Source of the DNA: Tenodera sinensis
Taxonomy: Eukaryota > Arthropoda > Insecta > Mantodea > Mantidae
Reading direction: 5' to 3'
DNA: 64,000 bases
Assembly: GCA_030765045.1 (NCBI GenBank)
Contig: CM060969.1
Location: forward strand, 58,471,716-58,535,715
Below, piece by piece: positions 60,231-64,000 of the stretch. The translations under genes were made by a program, and so were the position numbers. How positions within the stretch are numbered: the stretch's first letter is position 1; every line of letters begins with the position of its first letter. The notes beneath the pieces are model-generated. The model saw only the letters and a program-made list of their open reading frames with translations. It was not told the DNA's origin and ran no database searches.

Positions 60231-61408
60231 TAGGGCTCGGATTTTTATCGCCTATCCTATTTTTATCCCAGCTTATTTCCCCATGTTTAAGTTAAACATG
60301 TTTTCAATATTTGTGAACACAGTGAATCAACGTTTGTTGGCCATGTAAATGCATATTTGACCATATTTGATTATTAGGTCATACGAGATTTTGGACAAAT
60401 ACCATAGCAACAGCATTTATAGGATATGCCTTACCTTGGGAACAAATATCTTTTGGGGAGCTACAGTTATTGATAATTTATTATCCGCTTTCCGGTTGGA
60501 TAAGGTGAATAATTTTGTTTTATATTAATTGATGTTGAATTTACATATTAAGTAAAAGGTTTTACATACATATTGAATAAGAGCATTCTTTTAGTCATGT
60601 TTTATGTTGGCTTTACACTTCAGATATTTTTGTAAAGATAATTTCGTAAGCCTTTCCTTTTCGCACTCAGCCCATTGTAACATATTGGGGACTTGGCTTG
60701 ATGCTGCAAACTACTTTTGCACAAACTACAGTGAAATTGAGAGGATTTTCAAGAACTTTGACGAAAGTGGAACAATTGTTTTCATTCACCGTGTCAAAAA
60801 ACTTCCTACATAAAATCAAATTTGTCTGTAAATGCAAGCCCAAGGCTTGTGGACATGAAGCTGTGTGGTGTATTAAGCACTGTGAAGGAACCTGAAAGTG
60901 AGTTATCGAGTGCACAGGCCGTAGAAGCGGACAAGGTTAGAAAACGTTGCGTCCTATGCTTGAAAAGGAATCCTGTATATACAGCATTGAGAATAATTGG
61001 TGAGAGTTTCTGTGGCAAAGAAGCAGAAAGTGATGAAAATGAACCAGAACTATCTGCTAATGATTTCCCTTATTTCAAGTTTGCATCCTTGCATTCTTGT
61101 GTTGTATAAAGAAGTTTGACCAAATATAAGGCTCTACTTGCTGACAACAAAAGATCCTTCAAGTTTGAGTTTCTGAAACAGCATGTCGTTACGCCGTGAA
61201 ATTCGGCTCAAAATACAGGTTAAGGCTGATGAATTATTCACCTGTAACTACAAGAAGTAAATACACCTTTTCATGTTTTCTTTTTTTTTTTTTTCATTTT
61301 TTTTTTTTTAAATTTTTATTTTCAAGATTTTAAGTCATGTTTTGGTAATTTTACAGCATACATACATGCACATTTCAAGAGTGTTAAGTCATAAAAATTT
61401 GACTCGGT
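60231..61408 (+). mobile_element. hAT transposon with border duplication
   Basis: GTATGATAAG occurs at 60221-60230 and 61407-61416, containing the expected 8-bp duplication ATGATAAG. The left end TAGGGCTCGGATTTTTAT resembles family H1 ends (TAGACCTCGGA). The right end, read inward, ACCGAGTCAAATTTTTAT, is a poor partner matching mainly at ATTTTTAT. The enclosed transposase relic is hAT, supporting these limits. Length about 1.18 kb, internally deleted. Confidence 0.65.
60670..61215 (+). pseudogene. hAT transposase remnant
   Basis: NILGTWLDAANYFCTNYSEI with ERIFKNFDESGT corresponds to the GTWLDAA.YYC...E.I region. After frame changes, ANDFPYFKFASLHSCVV is followed by a stop and TKYKALLADNKRSFKFEFLK. 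The latter equals the FKYAPLTSCDVERSFS.YK..L.DNR..F..ENLK block. The catalytic and dimerisation blocks are both damaged. Confidence 0.8.
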
Positions 61409-61416
61409 ATGATAAG

Positions 61417-61589
61417 TCACAGGTACAATGAAGGAAACCGGTAAAATTTACAGCCACAGGTTTTCGGATACAGAACGATCGACAAAACCAGCAACATAGA
61501 AATTAACGCAGCCATATACAACCCCCCCCCCCCCCGCAAAAGAAGTCTGATGAATTGATGAATCACATTCAGATCATTTTTCTATCCAC
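61417..61589. repeat. Short gap with a C-tract
   Basis: A run of about 14 C lies at 61522-61536, a C-rich tract able to form an i-motif or, on the other strand, a quadruplex. Nothing else was recognised. Confidence 0.6.
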
Positions 61590-62035
61590 TCTTCTATAAA
61601 TTATTCTTAAAAAGCTTATTCTTCTATCTATGTTTTGTTAATCGAGATGAAAGTTTGAAAAAATGCAAAACACTAGTAATAGTCAACGGTTTAAAATGTA
61701 AATAGCTATGTGGTGGTTTTGAAACTCCACTCTTTGCATGACCATAAGAAATGAACGAATTGATAATTAGCTGTTGAAAGAAAGTATCATATACATATCT
61801 GAAAATTCAAACCAATAACAAAGATTATTTCGTAAGTGATTAATGACGCACAAGTCGCAGTGATGTTTTAACAAGCTTTACTTCCTTTGTGTGGTGTGTT
61901 GTATATTTTAAGGACGTTTCTCTAAAAATGCCCATTTTTAATTAAGGTACATCAAAGTGCATATTTTCGGTGATAATTCAAATATCAAATTTTTTGGGGG
62001 GTACTCATTATAGTTACAAGTAGATGAAGTAAAAC
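61590..62035 (-). mobile_element. R0.9 dispersed repeat, copy I (minus, decayed)
   Basis: Read on the minus strand it begins GTTTTACTTCATCTACTTGT and passes AATTATCACCGAAAATATGC (the family's TTTCACCGGAAATAT) and a degraded body. It ends around ATCTCGATTAACAAAACATA with reduced similarity. Confidence 0.55.
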
Positions 62036-62559
62036 TAACACTTCCTTACGGGGAGAAATCCTCTATCACACACAAGGGTTTATGCTGCTTAGCATTGAAA
62101 ATAATTAACATTCTTTTTATTTCTAACCGAGCAATCCTTATCAGTTCCAGTTTCGCGGTGTGCAGTCCGCCGGCGAGGCTGGTTGCTGTGTTGCCAGTGC
62201 GAGTGACAACAAGTGTACATTAAACATCGTAGGTTTGTCAATAAGTTATCTCTGACACACACGACATACATAAACACTCAAAGAAAAAAGTAAAATAGCT
62301 CACATTATATCAAGCTAGGAGATTTTGTAAATTTCTCTCTTCGTTGATTAAATATTCTAGCACCTGCTTAGGAAGTTGTCCATTACACTGCGCAGTTCCC
62401 TCTGACAAATGGCAGCAATTTCTTGTTTTTAAATTCGTCTAAAGTGTGTGAATTTGTTTTGTAAGCTTTCTGTTTTAATGCCCTCTCGTGTCCCTAATTG
62501 AACTCTACGATTCTTATCTCTAGGTGGGTTACACTTAAAAAATTCACGCACTTTGTAAC

Positions 62560-62830
62560 AGGGATGGGAATGGGAAGAGAGATAGCTACAGAACATGCCT
62601 TACTCACCCGACATTCTCTTGCTCAGTGACGAAGATTGTTTTGTTACAACAAGCGCAGTGGTGGCTTCGTTCCACCTGCGTGGTAATAATTTCTGCACTG
62701 TTATTAACTATTTTGTTAATATTAAATATATGCGTACATTAATTATTACGGTCACCTACTGTGGCTAGGAAAATTAATTAATCTTCAAGTTTATAATCTT
62801 TCTTTATCTTATCACGTAATATTCTTACGC
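62560..62830. repeat. Dispersed repeat family K, copy 2
   Basis: Homologue of 26690-26960 in the same orientation. Confidence 0.65.
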
Positions 62831-62835
62831 TGCCT

Positions 62836-63595
62836 TATGATTAACATACTAAATTATTTTTCTTTCACAGCAATTAAAGCAGGAAAAGTGCCATTGCAAC
62901 TTAGCCTTAAGTATATTTTAAAGCTATTCGATTAACACAGTACATCTTTGGTTTTAAGCTCAATGTTGTGTTCAAACTGAAACAGAAAATACAATAGCTT
63001 GTATTGAATACATTAATAAGAAATTGAACTAAATCCCTAAAAGGTGGAATCACATGGTCGCTTTTATGTGTTTACAAATTCTAATATTCAGAAAGTACCT
63101 TTTGAAACTGTAAATAAAATACCTATAAATTATGAAAGTTTACTGTATGCTTCTGATTGTAGTGACGTTTGATATTGTAACGCTTTATATTTGCAAATTG
63201 AAATCAGCATATTAAACAGTAAACCTTTCTGTTTTTGTAACTTACAAAAAAATTTCCGTGCTCTCTTTCTGAAACAGATGTCCCGACGAAGTCGTACTCG
63301 CCGCTGAATGAGACCTGTCGGAAACAAAGGTAAAGCTGAACAGCAGTGAAGGGAACGGATGGCCGGTGGAGTGAGGCAAGAATACGTTTCAGCGGAATGG
63401 CCCATTTGAACCGATTTGGCCCATACCTGCTTTAAATAAATATTAGTCAAGAAATTGGTGCCATTTCTCATAGGGAAGTGTGCAGCACAGTGTAATGGGC
63501 CATCTCCTAAGCAGGTGCCAGAAAGGCTTGAATAACGAGAGGAGACAGTTCCAGCATCTCCTTGCTTGGTATAAATGAACAATATACTTTTTTTA
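62836..63595. other. Unassigned DNA
   Basis: A minus-strand frame of up to 189 codons (63130-63699) owes its start to the GT repeat; the remainder has no motif recognised. A host exon cannot be excluded but is not supported. Confidence 0.4.
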
Positions 63596-63599
63596 ATTG

Positions 63600-63630
63600 T
63601 TTTGTGTGTGTGTGTGCGTGCGTGCGTGCG

Positions 63631-63677
<47 letters not shown>
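63600..63677. repeat. (GT)n/(GC)GT microsatellite
   Basis: GT units with interspersed GC units, then a clean (GT)n run. Confidence 0.95.
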
Positions 63678-63678
<1 letters not shown>

Positions 63679-63816
63679 AAGAAATAAGTGAGACGCCAAA
63701 CTATATTACATTAACTACGGACTTGTTGCCCGTACTGTCCATACAGCAACTAGACTCGCCGGCCGGCCGCATGCCACGAAACCAGTTCCGTCAAAGATTA
63801 TTCATCCATATATTAT

Positions 63817-64000
63817 TGTGACACCGGCCCGCGCTAACAGAGGGAGCTGCAACACACGAAAGGACGGTCGGTGCCTGGCTGTTCCACCCCACTGGCACGG
63901 CACATGACAACAGTCAATGCGGCAACACAAAGGATTTTCGAGATTATTCGAGAAGTGCCCGGGAGCCGGCGTGTTTGTAGAAGTTCGAGAAAGGGTCGTG
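63817..64000 (+). mobile_element. LTR-like repeat with heat-shock-like sites, cut by the window end
   Basis: It begins TGTGACACCGGCCCGCGC. GGATTTTCGAGATTATTCGA, GAGAAGTGCCCGGGAGCCGG and TTTGTAGAAGTTCGAGAAAG align with the minus strand of 32050-31965. TTCGAGAA occurs at 63947-63954 and 63984-63991. The TG start and promoter-like block suggest an LTR 5' end; the rest lies outside the window. Confidence 0.45.

Noticed and set aside
63130..63699. 189-codon minus-strand frame
   Set aside because: Its first third is GT-repeat translation and the rest has no recognised motif.

Overview
The window reads as nuclear DNA from a large, AT-rich, repeat-dense animal genome. Indications are a short interstitial (TTAGG)n array, several tRNA-derived SINE families, many decayed hAT elements, mariner and pogo/Tigger elements, LINE fragments and long microsatellites. 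A hemimetabolous insect is the best guess and a cockroach-like lineage is possible; that placement is inference, not shown by any host gene. I could not support a single intact host protein-coding gene. Every recognisable coding segment is a broken transposon gene.

Layout. 0-5.5 kb: two head-to-head copies of an unnamed ~0.9-kb dispersed repeat (called R0.9 here), then a pogo/Tigger-type transposon whose interior is replaced by an eleven-monomer 100-bp satellite with dimeric order. 5.5-14.5 kb: SINEs, a GC-rich block, a 1,459-bp uninterrupted (GT)n tract, a complete-bordered hAT element with 8-bp target duplication, a fold-back SINE pair and an (AAC/AAT)n tract. 14.5-21 kb: mostly unassigned AT-rich DNA with a TTAGG array and two hAT pseudogene fragments. 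21-31 kb: a fold-back element, three R0.9 copies, a CRE/X-box-like cluster and a mariner with perfect 24-bp inverted ends. 31-38 kb: a repeat with heat-shock-like sites, and an R0.9 copy split by a perfect ~156-bp-arm palindrome of a tRNA-like SINE. 39-49 kb: three more hAT remnants, two being opposite-strand copies of one family with recognisable ends, and a second heat-shock-like repeat inserted in an R0.9 copy. 51-53 kb: three copies of a GC-rich SINE. 53.5-56.7 kb: a complete-bordered DNA transposon with 13-bp inverted ends, TGTA duplication and a transposase disabled by two nonsense codons, at least one frameshift and a changed putative catalytic residue. 57-64 kb: SINE, two LINE 3' ends, another hAT with border repeats, R0.9, and the start of a third copy of the heat-shock-like repeat running off the end.

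The genes do not form a pathway. The window is a nested record of insertions, and its order can be partly read: SINEs and the LTR-like repeat sit inside R0.9 copies, and the satellite sits inside the Tigger. The most interesting items are the 3.17-kb transposon at 53.5-56.7 kb, the satellite within the Tigger, the near-perfect SINE palindrome, the giant (GT)n tract, and the repeats carrying heat-shock-like elements.
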